In this document: positions 27,086 through 35,699 of the stretch, piece after piece
Layout of the letters: every line of letters begins with the position of its first letter
Position numbering within the stretch: position 1 is the stretch's first letter
Assembly: GCF_003208175.1 (NCBI RefSeq)
Contig: NZ_QKMR01000020.1
Span: 44,379-85,522, forward strand
DNA length: 41,144 nt
Origin: Ruminiclostridium sufflavum DSM 19573
GTDB taxonomy: Bacteria > Bacillota > Clostridia > Acetivibrionales > DSM-1351
Direction of reading: 5' to 3'
Position numbers and translations under genes: made by a program
Notes under the pieces: model-generated
What the model was told of the DNA's origin: nothing
What the model saw: only the letters and a program-made list of their open reading frames with translations
The model's database searches: none

Positions 27086-27931
27086 TTATACAACCTGCTT
27101 TCTCAGTAATTTTTTATAAATAATATCACGTATCATGTTAGGCATAAAGCATACAACAATGTTAGCTATTGACCGAACCATGAAATCAATTTTTGATGTC
27201 CATCCCATTCTATAAAGTTCCACATTAAAGCTCAAAAGAGACGTTAGATATCTTCTTCCTCCCCGACGTTTATAAAAATCATCGCTAACTCTGACATAAA
27301 CCAATGGGCTTTGTATGTTATACGCTTTTACTCCATTCATAAGTAATCTTACAAAAATATCATAATCCTCTACAAGATATCGTTCTTTATAATTACCACA
27401 TCTTAATACATCACTTTTTCTGAACATAACTGTAGGATGTGTGATAGGAACTCTTCTTTTAGAAAATTTAACAATTTCGTTATGCTTTTCCGGAAGGATT
27501 CTATGCGCAATTACATTAGAAGTTTCATTAATAAATTCATCAATTATGCATCCTACCATACCGATATCCGGGTGAGAACACATATATTCTATTTGTTTTT
27601 CACACCTGACCGGTACAGAAATATCATCTGAATCCATTCTGGCAATTAATTCGTTTTTACATTCAAGAATTCCCCTTCGAAGAGCAAGACCCAGTTCAAC
27701 ATTTTTCGGTAGTGCAACAATTTTGAACACACTTGGAAATTCATTATAAAAATTATGTAAAACTTGATTTAATTCCTCTGTTAATGGTCCATCTTCTATA
27801 ATAACTATTTCATTAGGCTTAAGTGTTTGGTTTAACATGCTTTCAATACTCAAAGCCAGCCAATCAGCATTATCTTTTTTATAAACAGACATTAGAACAC
27901 TATAGTTCATTTTATTACTCATACCCTTCAT
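27086..27931 (-). CDS. Glycosyltransferase family 2
   Basis: I place the start at ATG 27931 (MKGMSNKMNYSV) because AGGGG lies 7 nt upstream; the longer frame to 28000 has no ribosome binding site. The 281-residue product is a GT-A enzyme: NYSVLMSVYKKDN, IVIIEDGP, the metal-binding ELIARMDSDDISVP, and ERYLVEDYDIFVRLL with the catalytic acidic residues. It is the first gene of the exopolysaccharide operon. No priming sugar-phosphate transferase is seen in the window, so chain initiation must be encoded elsewhere or by another family. Its leader (27932-28049) and element copy D lie upstream. Confidence 0.92.
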   Translation of the reverse strand: MKGMSNKMNYSVLMSVYKKDNADWLALSIESMLNQTLKPNEIVIIEDGPLTEELNQVLHNFYNEFPSVFKIVALPKNVELGLALRRGILECKNELIARMDSDDISVPVRCEKQIEYMCSHPDIGMVGCIIDEFINETSNVIAHRILPEKHNEIVKFSKRRVPITHPTVMFRKSDVLRCGNYKERYLVEDYDIFVRLLMNGVKAYNIQSPLVYVRVSDDFYKRRGGRRYLTSLLSFNVELYRMGWTSKIDFMVRSIANIVVCFMPNMIRDIIYKKLLRKQVV

Positions 27932-28049
27932 ATTTATGCCCCTGTCCCACATTCTGCACAAAACAACTTTATATGCAATGCACCGCATCAAGCCGTGCAT
28001 ATTTCAAAATATTACTTTTTATATTTTAAATATGAAATAGTATTACCAA

Positions 28050-28329
28050 AATCAATTACAAAGCCTCCGGATGATGTAAATCGTCTTTCCAGAGAGAATA
28101 TTGCTTTTAAGCTGGTTTTCAATGCAGTTTAGGTTTGTATGATTTTTTTATACTTCAGGAGACTTCAGCCTAAAAAATCAAGATAAAGCTGTAAAAAGAT
28201 GCGTACCTACACAATGATAGAATTACTTTATTATGCTAAAGCAGGATGTGGAGGTTAGCCTCAAAACCCAAACTATCGTCCGATATTATCCAGACGATGC
28301 AATCGTTTATTTAGCCGATCGTAATTGAC
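28050..28329 (-). repeat. Intergenic inverted-end element, copy D (long form)
   Basis: This 280-bp element has ends ATCAATTAC (28050-28058) and GTAATTGAC (28321-28329). It combines the internal stem and CTGCATTGAAAACCAGCTTA block of the short form with the extra segment seen in copy B (28178-28256). In the gene-sense strand the inner stem reads AGTTTGGGTTT against AAACCTAAACT, that is, paired with one G-U where copy C has a Watson-Crick pair. It shares TTTGGTAAT immediately outside the right end with copy C. It lies about 120 nt upstream of the first exopolysaccharide gene. Confidence 0.65.
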
Positions 28330-28833
28330 TTTTGTCATTCTATTTATATCCTATACATCTTTCGCAGCTGCATATACTAAAATTCATGTCATTTGTCACA
28401 CTATAAAATAAAGAAACACTAATTACAAAATTTGCTACTATAGAGTTGATAATTTTCAAATATATTACAAAATATTTAAAAATTATCAACGTAAACTTTA
28501 TCATAAAATAATAAAAATTTCAAACAAATTATTATATATTTAATTATTCTTGTATTAATTTTGCAATAATAGTTGAGCTAGAGTAAGAATGACAGTTACC
28601 AATTAATACAGGATTTCACTTTTAATGCTGCAAGCACTTCTGCAAAAAATGTGCTATTAAGCTTTATCTGAAGGTTTCAACAATTTTGACTTTTTCCGTT
28701 TTATGGGATTCAACACTTTAATAAGTCTAAAAGATTTTATTGTGTAATAAATAAGTAAGTGCTGGAACAAATGCCGTAGTGTTAAAATTCTCCTTGACTG
28801 ATATTCTTAAAAAAACAAATATTGATTAGACGC
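28330..28833. other. AT-rich intergenic region upstream of the exopolysaccharide operon
   Basis: No gene is supported. A perfect 12-bp inverted repeat (GTTGATAATTTT at 28445-28456, complement at 28479-28490) with a 22-nt loop is the only clear structure. The region probably carries the main promoter of the leftward operon. Confidence 0.45.
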
Positions 28834-28862
28834 AAAAAGGACTACCCATTTCTGAGTAATCC
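28834..28862 (-). terminator. Intrinsic terminator downstream of the lipoprotein gene
   Basis: On the minus strand GGATTACTC pairs with GGGTAGTCC (two mismatches) around a 6-nt loop, followed by five T (28834-28838). It lies about 110 nt after the lipoprotein stop and would end that transcript before the exopolysaccharide operon. Confidence 0.6.
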
Positions 28863-28972
28863 TCTGATTCGAATAAATTTTTAATCTGTTTATTTTTTTA
28901 CCCCAATGTATATACTTCCTATTTGACTGCCTTTTCATGTTATATATAGTTATATATGATTATGATATTTTA

Positions 28973-29605
28973 TTAAGGTCCTGGATCTGGACCAACAAAA
29001 ACAATCTCATCATTGATCATATAAAAATTAAAAATCCGATCATTTTTATAGTTGGAATCATTAAGAATAGCTTCTCTTTTTTTTATGGTATTTTCATATC
29101 CCTGATATGAGAAAATCGTACTAAGTCCACCCTTGTACTCTTCATATTTTTTTTCAGAATTTATAAAATAACCGTTCCCTGAATCTGAACCCGGGCCATC
29201 CCATTTTGTATTAACCGCCATTCTATCGATAGTAAAGATAAAATATGTTTCCTCCCCAACCTCTTTTACATGTATTTCTTGCAATCTTCCAGGAAATATA
29301 TCAACCTTACCTTTTTCAGTGTAAATTTTATTAAGAAGCACATCTACAGTGTAATTGTTTAACAACGGTGAGATACTGGATTCTTTCATTGCTTTCTCAA
29401 GATATTCATTTCTTGATTTCAAAGAATCATTCTCAGAAGTCAACTTGTCATTTTCATTCCTTAGAGTATTATTTTCTAAAAGCAATTCAGAGTTATTTGT
29501 AGTAGTACTTACTGGCGTATCATTTCCTTCAAGACTGGAACAAGAAACCATGATAAAAGAGACCAATAAACTGACTATCAATAATAAAAATTTTATTCTC
29601 TTCAT
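28973..29605 (-). CDS. Putative lipoprotein with coiled coil
   Basis: The 210-residue protein starts with a lipoprotein signal peptide (MKRIKFLLLIVSLLVSF) and lipobox MVSC at residue 22, so it should be anchored to the outer face of the membrane. Residues about 38-75 form a heptad-like segment rich in Leu, Asn and Glu (LLLENNTLRNENDKL), probably a coiled coil. The C-terminal domain (80-210) contains beta-rich segments and is not one I recognise. It follows the NlpC/P60-type gene by 98 nt on the same strand and may work with it at the cell surface. Confidence 0.7.
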   Translation of the reverse strand: MKRIKFLLLIVSLLVSFIMVSCSSLEGNDTPVSTTTNNSELLLENNTLRNENDKLTSENDSLKSRNEYLEKAMKESSISPLLNNYTVDVLLNKIYTEKGKVDIFPGRLQEIHVKEVGEETYFIFTIDRMAVNTKWDGPGSDSGNGYFINSEKKYEEYKGGLSTIFSYQGYENTIKKREAILNDSNYKNDRIFNFYMINDEIVFVGPDPGP

Positions 29606-29703
29606 ATTTTTATTTTTTCCCTCCCATTCTGTTAAGTTCTATATGATGCCAAGTTTTTTATTCGAATCCTACAGAAGTGTAAATCAATTTTTGAACTACT
29701 TAT

Positions 29704-31374
29704 CTACCATCCACTTCGCCTAGCATGAACATATCCAGAAAGATTTGCATCATCGACATAAAATCCTGCACCAACAGTTTTGTCAGCATGAGCACCTCCG
29801 CCGCCTCGATAATTATAGGTTGTAGTAGCTTCATATATATTATAGTATAGTTCTCCAGCGATAGTACTGCTAGTATAAAATATAAAAACATGATCACCCG
29901 AATTGTTATAGATATCCATACACTGAGGAGCTCCCGTTACTGTTTTAAAGGGACCAGAGCTTGACACTAAGTTACCTGTACCATATTTACTACCCAAATT
30001 AAAAGCCACACTAACTAGTCCTGAACAATCAATACCAGCCGTAATAGGTGTTGTAACAGCATTGCCGGCATTCCCTGTATATCTTCCCGCAGAAACAGCC
30101 TGCGGAAATGTTAAATTATTAGGATATGTATGGTATGTTACATCAATACCATATGATCCACCATAGCTGTAAGGAATTCCAACTTGGGATGTAATTTGTG
30201 AAAGGCCAACTAGATAACTAGGCTGAACAACTGAGCTCGGAACACCATTAGATGTTTTATTTCCATGCGTCGCAGGGTTATATGACCAATTGTAGTATAC
30301 TAAGGACTGAACACGACTAGCCACATCATCTGCTGCACTTGCTACAGATATCATATTATCTGCAGTATTATTTATATTCATAGAAACTGATTCACTTTTT
30401 AAATTATTAATATATGATGGTTTTGAGGAATACTCATTTGAATACCCAAGTTTTTTAATACTAAGTCTATCATCTGATGTAACCATTTGATATACAGTAC
30501 CATCTTCCATGACTCTATATAACCTATTAGGTAAAGAAAAAGGTTCCTGTTCAAGCTGAACATATTTGATAATCTTATGAGAATCAGCAAAGTACAGTCT
30601 TCGATCCATTATAACACCATCAATAGAGTCATATATTTCTGATGTGTAATAAATATCATAATTCTTTGTTGATTTTACTTTTTTAGCAGACACCGGCTGA
30701 GAAAATGAAGGAAATTTAATCTTACTCTCACCTAATGAAATATCGTTAAAACCATCTTTAGATATTCCAATATTTCTTTCTTCAACAGTATCCTTTTTAT
30801 TAGTTAAATTATGTGATTTCCCATCTTTAAAAAGTACTTTTAGACATCCATCTTCAATGTTAATGCTCTTTGACTTAATCGCTATTTCTTCTGTAATATT
30901 TAAGAAATTAACTTTATTCTTATATCCATATGATGCAATATCGATTTTTTCAAGTACTGTACCATTATGATCAACTTTTATAATAACATCATTGTTAAGC
31001 AAAATATATATATTTTCTTCAGCGATGGCAATATCAATCATATGCTCCTTGCATGTATCTACCTTAATTGTTTCAATAACTTCCCCATTGTAAAAATTAA
31101 GTATTTGGTAATTATTAGAATCAAGAATAAATATATGGTTATCCTCAGTAATAAAAAAACTTTCTGGCCCAGTATCTTCTTCTCCACCTTCTCCATCCAT
31201 TCCTGTAATACCAATAATATCACTACTATATGGTATAGACAGAATAACTTGAGACCCTACACTTTCACCTATGTCAATTGTAGAAGTTTCTGAAGCGAAA
31301 CTACTAAAAGTGAAAATAATAGAAATTATAATTATAAGGCTAACTATTCTCTTAAAAATCAATATTTTTTTCAT
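29704..31374 (-). CDS. Secreted protein with propeller-like region and C-terminal NlpC/P60-type peptidase domain
   Basis: I choose ATG 31374 (GGAGG 10 nt upstream) over an upstream frame start at 31461. The 556-residue product has a signal peptide (MKKILIFKRIVSLIIIISII). About 300 residues follow with segments such as FFITEDNHIFILDSNN and IYILLNNDVIIKVD that resemble beta-propeller blades. The C-terminal about 190 residues resemble an NlpC/P60 fold: Cys450 in AGIDCSGLV and His495 in GDHVFIFY match the catalytic Cys and His. Such domains cleave peptide bonds in peptidoglycan stem peptides. The fusion to a propeller suggests recognition of a wall or secreted ligand. The propeller call is an inference from the pattern. 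Confidence 0.7.
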   Translation of the reverse strand: MKKILIFKRIVSLIIIISIIFTFSSFASETSTIDIGESVGSQVILSIPYSSDIIGITGMDGEGGEEDTGPESFFITEDNHIFILDSNNYQILNFYNGEVIETIKVDTCKEHMIDIAIAEENIYILLNNDVIIKVDHNGTVLEKIDIASYGYKNKVNFLNITEEIAIKSKSINIEDGCLKVLFKDGKSHNLTNKKDTVEERNIGISKDGFNDISLGESKIKFPSFSQPVSAKKVKSTKNYDIYYTSEIYDSIDGVIMDRRLYFADSHKIIKYVQLEQEPFSLPNRLYRVMEDGTVYQMVTSDDRLSIKKLGYSNEYSSKPSYINNLKSESVSMNINNTADNMISVASAADDVASRVQSLVYYNWSYNPATHGNKTSNGVPSSVVQPSYLVGLSQITSQVGIPYSYGGSYGIDVTYHTYPNNLTFPQAVSAGRYTGNAGNAVTTPITAGIDCSGLVSVAFNLGSKYGTGNLVSSSGPFKTVTGAPQCMDIYNNSGDHVFIFYTSSTIAGELYYNIYEATTTYNYRGGGGAHADKTVGAGFYVDDANLSGYVHARRSGW

Positions 31375-31659
31375 GGCATTTTTACCTCCGATTTTAGTTA
31401 CGTATTTTGATTTTACTAAATTTATAAAATGAGGTAATGAATCATTATTAACTTTCCTCACTGCTGCCCTCCTTCTATGTGAAAATTTAGAAATTCATAA
31501 TATGAAAATTTTTAAAGTCAAATTGTAATATTATGTATCAAATACCCTCTTTTACTAAATTTAGTATATATTATATTATAACCCCCCTCGAAAATATGTC
31601 AATAAATCACATAGCAATTAACTATGAAAACAGAAACGATTATGTTTTTCATTATTTTT

Positions 31660-31757
31660 ATTGGTTACTTTTCATTGGTTATTTTAATTGGTTATTCAAT
31701 TTAAACCCTAGTATTTATAAGCATTCTAAATCTTGTAACCAATGAAATGTAACCAAT
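31660..31757. repeat. TTGGTTA repeats forming a 22-bp inverted repeat
   Basis: TTGGTTA occurs at 31661, 31675 and 31688 on the plus strand, and its complement TAACCAA at 31736 and 31750, with 13-14 nt spacing. The outer parts (31660-31681 and 31736-31757) are inverted copies with one mismatch. The arrangement lies directly downstream of the FtsK-like gene. It may be a transcription-ending fold, but regularly spaced direct and inverted copies also suggest a protein-binding site such as an iteron or transfer-origin accessory site. Confidence 0.5.
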
Positions 31758-31773
31758 CAAAATTGGTAATGTT

Positions 31774-33846
31774 CTAATCTCCGAGTTCCAATCTCGCATC
31801 ATCCTGTGACAATAATAACTGATACTTCATAAACCTTGGGCTATCACCATTTCCCGTTTTTATAATCCAGCCCTCCTCAGCTAATCTATTAAGACTTTCA
31901 ATTGTATATCTATGGTTTATTCCCAGTTCTTCTTCCATACTTCTGGTACGGGGAAGAAACACCTCCTCCTCATCACTTAATGCCATTTTGGCAATATATT
32001 GCTTTAATTGTTTATAGCAGTCTTCGCTTCCGCTTAACTGAGCCTTATTTAAATTTGAGCCAGTATCACTAACAGTATGAGAAGCATCAAAGCAATTATT
32101 GTCCTGTATTGCCTCCTTTTCCATATCCGTTACGGCTCGGTTAAAATCAAGATATTCTTTTACAGTATTATCTTTATCACGGTTCTTCCACCATGTAACA
32201 ACCCCCTCTATTTCTTCATCCGATATAAATGCTGACTGAAATCTTGCAAGTGATCCAGGCGTGAGCAGAAGCCCGTCACCTCTGCCCAATAATTTCTCTG
32301 CTCCGTTGCAGTCAATGATTATTCTTGAGTTTATTCCATCTGCAACCTGAAATGCTATTCTTGCAGGGATATTAGTTTTTATTGTTCCGGTAATTACATC
32401 TGCAGACGGACGCTGTGTCCCTACTATTAAATGAATGCCTGCAGCTCTTGCCTTTTGTCCAAGCCTTTGAATTGATTCTTCTACTGAGTTCTCATTTTTA
32501 TTTTTACCTTTTTTAGCTACCAGCATCAAGTCTGCCAATTCGTCAATTACTATTATTATTGAGGGCATTTTTTCTTTATTTTTTAGCTTTTCGTTATAGG
32601 ATTGGATATTTCTTACGCCTTCGGCAGCCAGCCTTTTGTACCTTTCCTCCATTTGCTGAACTACCCACTCCAGCATTGCCGCAGCCTTGGCAGGCTCTGT
32701 TATAACAGGTGCAAACAAATGCGGAATACCGTTATAGCAGCTCATTTCAACTACCTTTGGATCTACAAATATAAACTTAACTTCTTCCGGAGATGCATTA
32801 TAGAGAATGCTGATTATTATTTCGTTTATGCATACTGATTTTCCTGATCCTGTTGAGCCGCTTATTAATAAATGAGGCAATTCATTTATAGCAAGCGTTT
32901 GAAGATTGCCTATTGCTGTCTTTCCTAATGGAATATGTAACGGATTTTCTGTTTTTATCTCTGAAAAATCTTCTATTATTTCTCTGAAGCTTACGTTTGT
33001 CTTTTCCCTATTTGGAACATCAATTATAACTCCACTGGCAGAGTAAGACATTGAAATGCTCTCTACTCCCAGGTACATGGATATCTCCCGTTCTATTTTA
33101 AAAAGCTGGTTAAGCCTCCCCGTTGTATCCATCCTGACAGTAAATCTTGTTATCGTTGGCCCTGCTTCAACCTTTATTATCGATAGGAAGCTCAGGCTGT
33201 ATTCATCAAAGCACTGCTGCAGTTTAAGCTTAAGCTTTATATTTTCATTTTTTTCCCGATCAGCCCGTTGCTCTTGATATTGCTTAAGCAATGAAACAGG
33301 CGGACAGCCTTGCCTTAATGAGCCTTCGCAGATGGCCTTTTTGTTCTTCTCCGGCTCTTCGTTCTTATGCTTTTCAGGTACTTTTAGAGTACCCTTTTTA
33401 GTCCCGGTTATCTTTTTAAACAGTAAGAAAGCTAATAGACCTGTTGCCAGAATAATTATCCATTCTATAGAAAATTTCAGATAGTAATCTAAAAAACTTA
33501 TATTTAATGCATACCGTGTATTAGGGATGGTATAAATTCCTTTTTTAACCGCATTGCCAAACCCATGTGAGAAGTTTTTTAACACAAACAGGATGCAGCC
33601 GATTATAATCAATGCAAGGTATCCCGTCACAGTATGCCGTACTGCTTTATAGACGTACTCCTTGAAAGTCATCTTCGCTTTGTTATTGTTTTCCTCCTGC
33701 ATATTTTTTTGCCGGCTTCCTTTACTGTCCCAGGGAGTGTTTATAAACCACTCCTTCAGCTCCGGTAATATGACCACAGCGGATAAAATAAAAATCAGCA
33801 CTATAATTGAGTTTTTCCAGAAATCAATATTCAATATATTCAGCAT
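31774..33846 (-). CDS. FtsK/SpoIIIE-family DNA translocase
   Basis: The 690-residue protein has hydrophobic segments at about 12-28, 76-90 and 127-144, then a full FtsK motor. Walker A is GSTGSGKS at 330-337 and Walker B IIIVIDELADLM; VGTQRPSADVITGTIKTNIP is the FtsK signature. The C-terminal about 80 residues (SMEEELGINHRYTIESLNRL) look like the winged-helix gamma domain. It has fewer membrane segments than typical housekeeping FtsK and lies in a module with a VirB4-like ATPase and a wall hydrolase, so it is more likely a DNA-transfer (TcpA-like) or element-borne translocase. Start ATG follows AGGAGC. It is the last gene of a closely spaced operon from 37511. Confidence 0.88.
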   Translation of the reverse strand: MLNILNIDFWKNSIIVLIFILSAVVILPELKEWFINTPWDSKGSRQKNMQEENNNKAKMTFKEYVYKAVRHTVTGYLALIIIGCILFVLKNFSHGFGNAVKKGIYTIPNTRYALNISFLDYYLKFSIEWIIILATGLLAFLLFKKITGTKKGTLKVPEKHKNEEPEKNKKAICEGSLRQGCPPVSLLKQYQEQRADREKNENIKLKLKLQQCFDEYSLSFLSIIKVEAGPTITRFTVRMDTTGRLNQLFKIEREISMYLGVESISMSYSASGVIIDVPNREKTNVSFREIIEDFSEIKTENPLHIPLGKTAIGNLQTLAINELPHLLISGSTGSGKSVCINEIIISILYNASPEEVKFIFVDPKVVEMSCYNGIPHLFAPVITEPAKAAAMLEWVVQQMEERYKRLAAEGVRNIQSYNEKLKNKEKMPSIIIVIDELADLMLVAKKGKNKNENSVEESIQRLGQKARAAGIHLIVGTQRPSADVITGTIKTNIPARIAFQVADGINSRIIIDCNGAEKLLGRGDGLLLTPGSLARFQSAFISDEEIEGVVTWWKNRDKDNTVKEYLDFNRAVTDMEKEAIQDNNCFDASHTVSDTGSNLNKAQLSGSEDCYKQLKQYIAKMALSDEEEVFLPRTRSMEEELGINHRYTIESLNRLAEEGWIIKTGNGDSPRFMKYQLLLSQDDARLELGD

Positions 33847-33860
33847 CTCAAAACACGCTC

Positions 33861-34139
33861 CTATCGTAATAATTTTTTTAAGGCCTTATCGGAAATTTCA
33901 TGGGAACTTGATATTACCCATAGTAAAAACTGACTTACCTTGTTATATACAAACGGGATAGCTTTATTGAAAAAACATACTAAAGCTTCAGAAGTTATAT
34001 TCCAGTTTTTTATTAAAGATATCAGTGCAAGGATAAGCGTACCTATCCTTACAGCATTCATAACTGTTTTGCCTGCATATTTCCCCGCAATAATTAAAAT
34101 AATTATCAGAACTGCTATGAAGGCTGTCATATTAACCAT
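33861..34139 (-). CDS. Small membrane protein of unknown function
   Basis: The 92-residue protein has two hydrophobic segments (about 5-18 and 31-43), a possible third near 70-77, and a basic C-terminus. GGAGGG lies 9 nt before the ATG, and the FtsK-like gene follows after 14 nt, so it is probably real and cotranscribed. Size and position recall small membrane subunits of transfer systems, but I recognise no family. Confidence 0.6.
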   Translation of the reverse strand: MVNMTAFIAVLIIILIIAGKYAGKTVMNAVRIGTLILALISLIKNWNITSEALVCFFNKAIPFVYNKVSQFLLWVISSSHEISDKALKKLLR

Positions 34140-34214
34140 TTAACCATTCCCTCCGTATGAGTTTTCAGGTACTTAAAAAGTACTTTTAAAGGTCTTATTT
34201 AGTACCTTTGTTTC

Positions 34215-34484
34215 TCAAATTTTTTTGTTGCTTCTTATCATCCTCCTGAGGTATCTGTATAGCATTTCAGAGCCGGAAATATTCTGCTCCTCACAGTATT
34301 TTTGAAAATACAGGTAGTCCTCCTCGGTACAAAACACCTTCACGTACTTTGTCTTGCATCTGCCGGCAACCTTTAACGGCCTGCCTGTTTTTTTAGAATT
34401 ATTTTTTATACTTTCTTTTTCTCTGGGATTATCTGTTTTTGATGAGCCTATTTTAAAAATATAATTGTTGTTTTTTTGCATCAT
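34215..34484 (-). CDS. Small basic protein, probable ribbon-helix-helix DNA-binding
   Basis: The 89-residue protein has a disordered basic N-terminus and a C-terminal segment KYVKVFCTEEDYLYFQKYCE followed by ISGSEMLYRYLRRMI. A short beta strand followed by two helices fits the MobC/CopG ribbon-helix-helix pattern of accessory mobilisation proteins. GGAGGAGG precedes the ATG. The family call is tentative. Confidence 0.5.
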   Translation of the reverse strand: MMQKNNNYIFKIGSSKTDNPREKESIKNNSKKTGRPLKVAGRCKTKYVKVFCTEEDYLYFQKYCEEQNISGSEMLYRYLRRMIRSNKKI

Positions 34485-34601
34485 ACAGCCTCCTCCTTAT
34501 TTACATGACTTATATCTGTAAGCTATACCTCTTCTTGACCTTCAGGAAATTAAGCATTCTATTAACAGGCTTCAAACGAAATAATTTCACTCGAAATATA
34601 A

Positions 34602-35681
34602 CTATATGCTGCTTTTTATTTTCTGAAATATCATAGAAACCCCAACCCACCAATTAGGATCTTCCGCATAGCCTCCGGCTCCGCCCCTTAGGTTGATCCA
34701 TGCCAGGGGATTAACAGATTCCGGTCTGCCTTTGCTCAGCTTAATTATTGTGTTGGCTGCTATTTTGGCCGAATCATTGACATTCGTATTGTATTCATAC
34801 CAGCTGTGATATACATTAAACGGATTATTTGCTATTTTTACAGCATTCTTGCCGGTTCTGGGGACAAAGGATTGCTCCTGTCCTGTTATAGCAAACAGCA
34901 GAATCGGATTTACGTTGTACTCTTTTGCGGCATTAACAATGCCCGAAGTATATGGCTCATCCGCAAGTATGGAGTTTCTGGCATTCAACCATTTTTTCAG
35001 GTTGTCTGTGTTTATTTCAATGTATTTGAGATCATCAGGCAGAACATCAGGTATGTCTCTTACAAGCCCCAGATAAGTACTCGGATCCACCGGCTCATTA
35101 TTTTTCCGAACTTCAAAGTGAAGATGCGGTCCAGTTGATAAACCGGTACTTCCTGCATAGGCTATAACCTGCCCCCTGTCAACAATGCTGCTTTCCGGCA
35201 CCAATATTTTTGACAGGTGTGCATAGTAGGTGACATACCCGTTTTGATGCGTTATTTTGATAAGGTTTCCATAGCCTCCCGATTCTCCGGCGAATGAAAC
35301 AGTTCCCGACTCGGCTGCATAAATTATTGTTCCGGTTTCACAGTCTATATCTATTCCTGTATGCATTTTAAGAGTCTTCAGTATTGGGTGCATTCTCATT
35401 CCAAAGCCGGAATCGATAATAATTTTCTCGGTATCAACCGGAAAGAAGTACTCCCCTTTCCCGCTGAGCTTGAACGCTGCTCCGCCTGACTCCGCTCCAT
35501 AATATTGGTCATATGTGACAGGCGATTTATAAATATCCTCGCCGCCAAATATTAAAAGCGGCATAAGGCATGCTATGAATAAAACGGATAAAAAAAGCAA
35601 AACTGGCAGACCTGCTCCAATACACCAAAGTAATATTTTTCTCTTGAGTTTACTTTTTGCACCTAAAAATATTATCTCCAA
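34602..35681 (-). CDS. Membrane-anchored cell-wall hydrolase: M23 peptidase plus lysozyme-like domain
   Basis: The 359-residue protein starts at TTG 35681, with GGAGG 9 nt upstream. One membrane segment (about 17-45) is followed by an M23 LytM-type peptidase: GFGMRMHPILKTLKMHTGID with H107 and D111, YAHL with H155 and GPHLHFE with H186 and H188, a full zinc-site set. The C-terminal part (about 245-359, NPILLFAITGQEQSF and NNPFNVYHSWYEY) resembles lysozyme-like glucosaminidase or transglycosylase domains. Two-domain hydrolases of this kind (CwlT/VirB1-like) open the wall for conjugation channels. It sits 18 nt after the VirB4-like gene. Confidence 0.82.
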   Translation of the reverse strand: MEIIFLGAKSKLKRKILLWCIGAGLPVLLFLSVLFIACLMPLLIFGGEDIYKSPVTYDQYYGAESGGAAFKLSGKGEYFFPVDTEKIIIDSGFGMRMHPILKTLKMHTGIDIDCETGTIIYAAESGTVSFAGESGGYGNLIKITHQNGYVTYYAHLSKILVPESSIVDRGQVIAYAGSTGLSTGPHLHFEVRKNNEPVDPSTYLGLVRDIPDVLPDDLKYIEINTDNLKKWLNARNSILADEPYTSGIVNAAKEYNVNPILLFAITGQEQSFVPRTGKNAVKIANNPFNVYHSWYEYNTNVNDSAKIAANTIIKLSKGRPESVNPLAWINLRGGAGGYAEDPNWWVGVSMIFQKIKSSI

Positions 35682-35699
35682 GCTTGTCTACCTCCTTTG

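Noticed and set aside
27932-28000. N-terminal extension of the GT2 gene to 28000
   Set aside because: No ribosome binding site for the longer form; ATG 27931 has AGGGG 7 nt upstream and starts just before the conserved domain.
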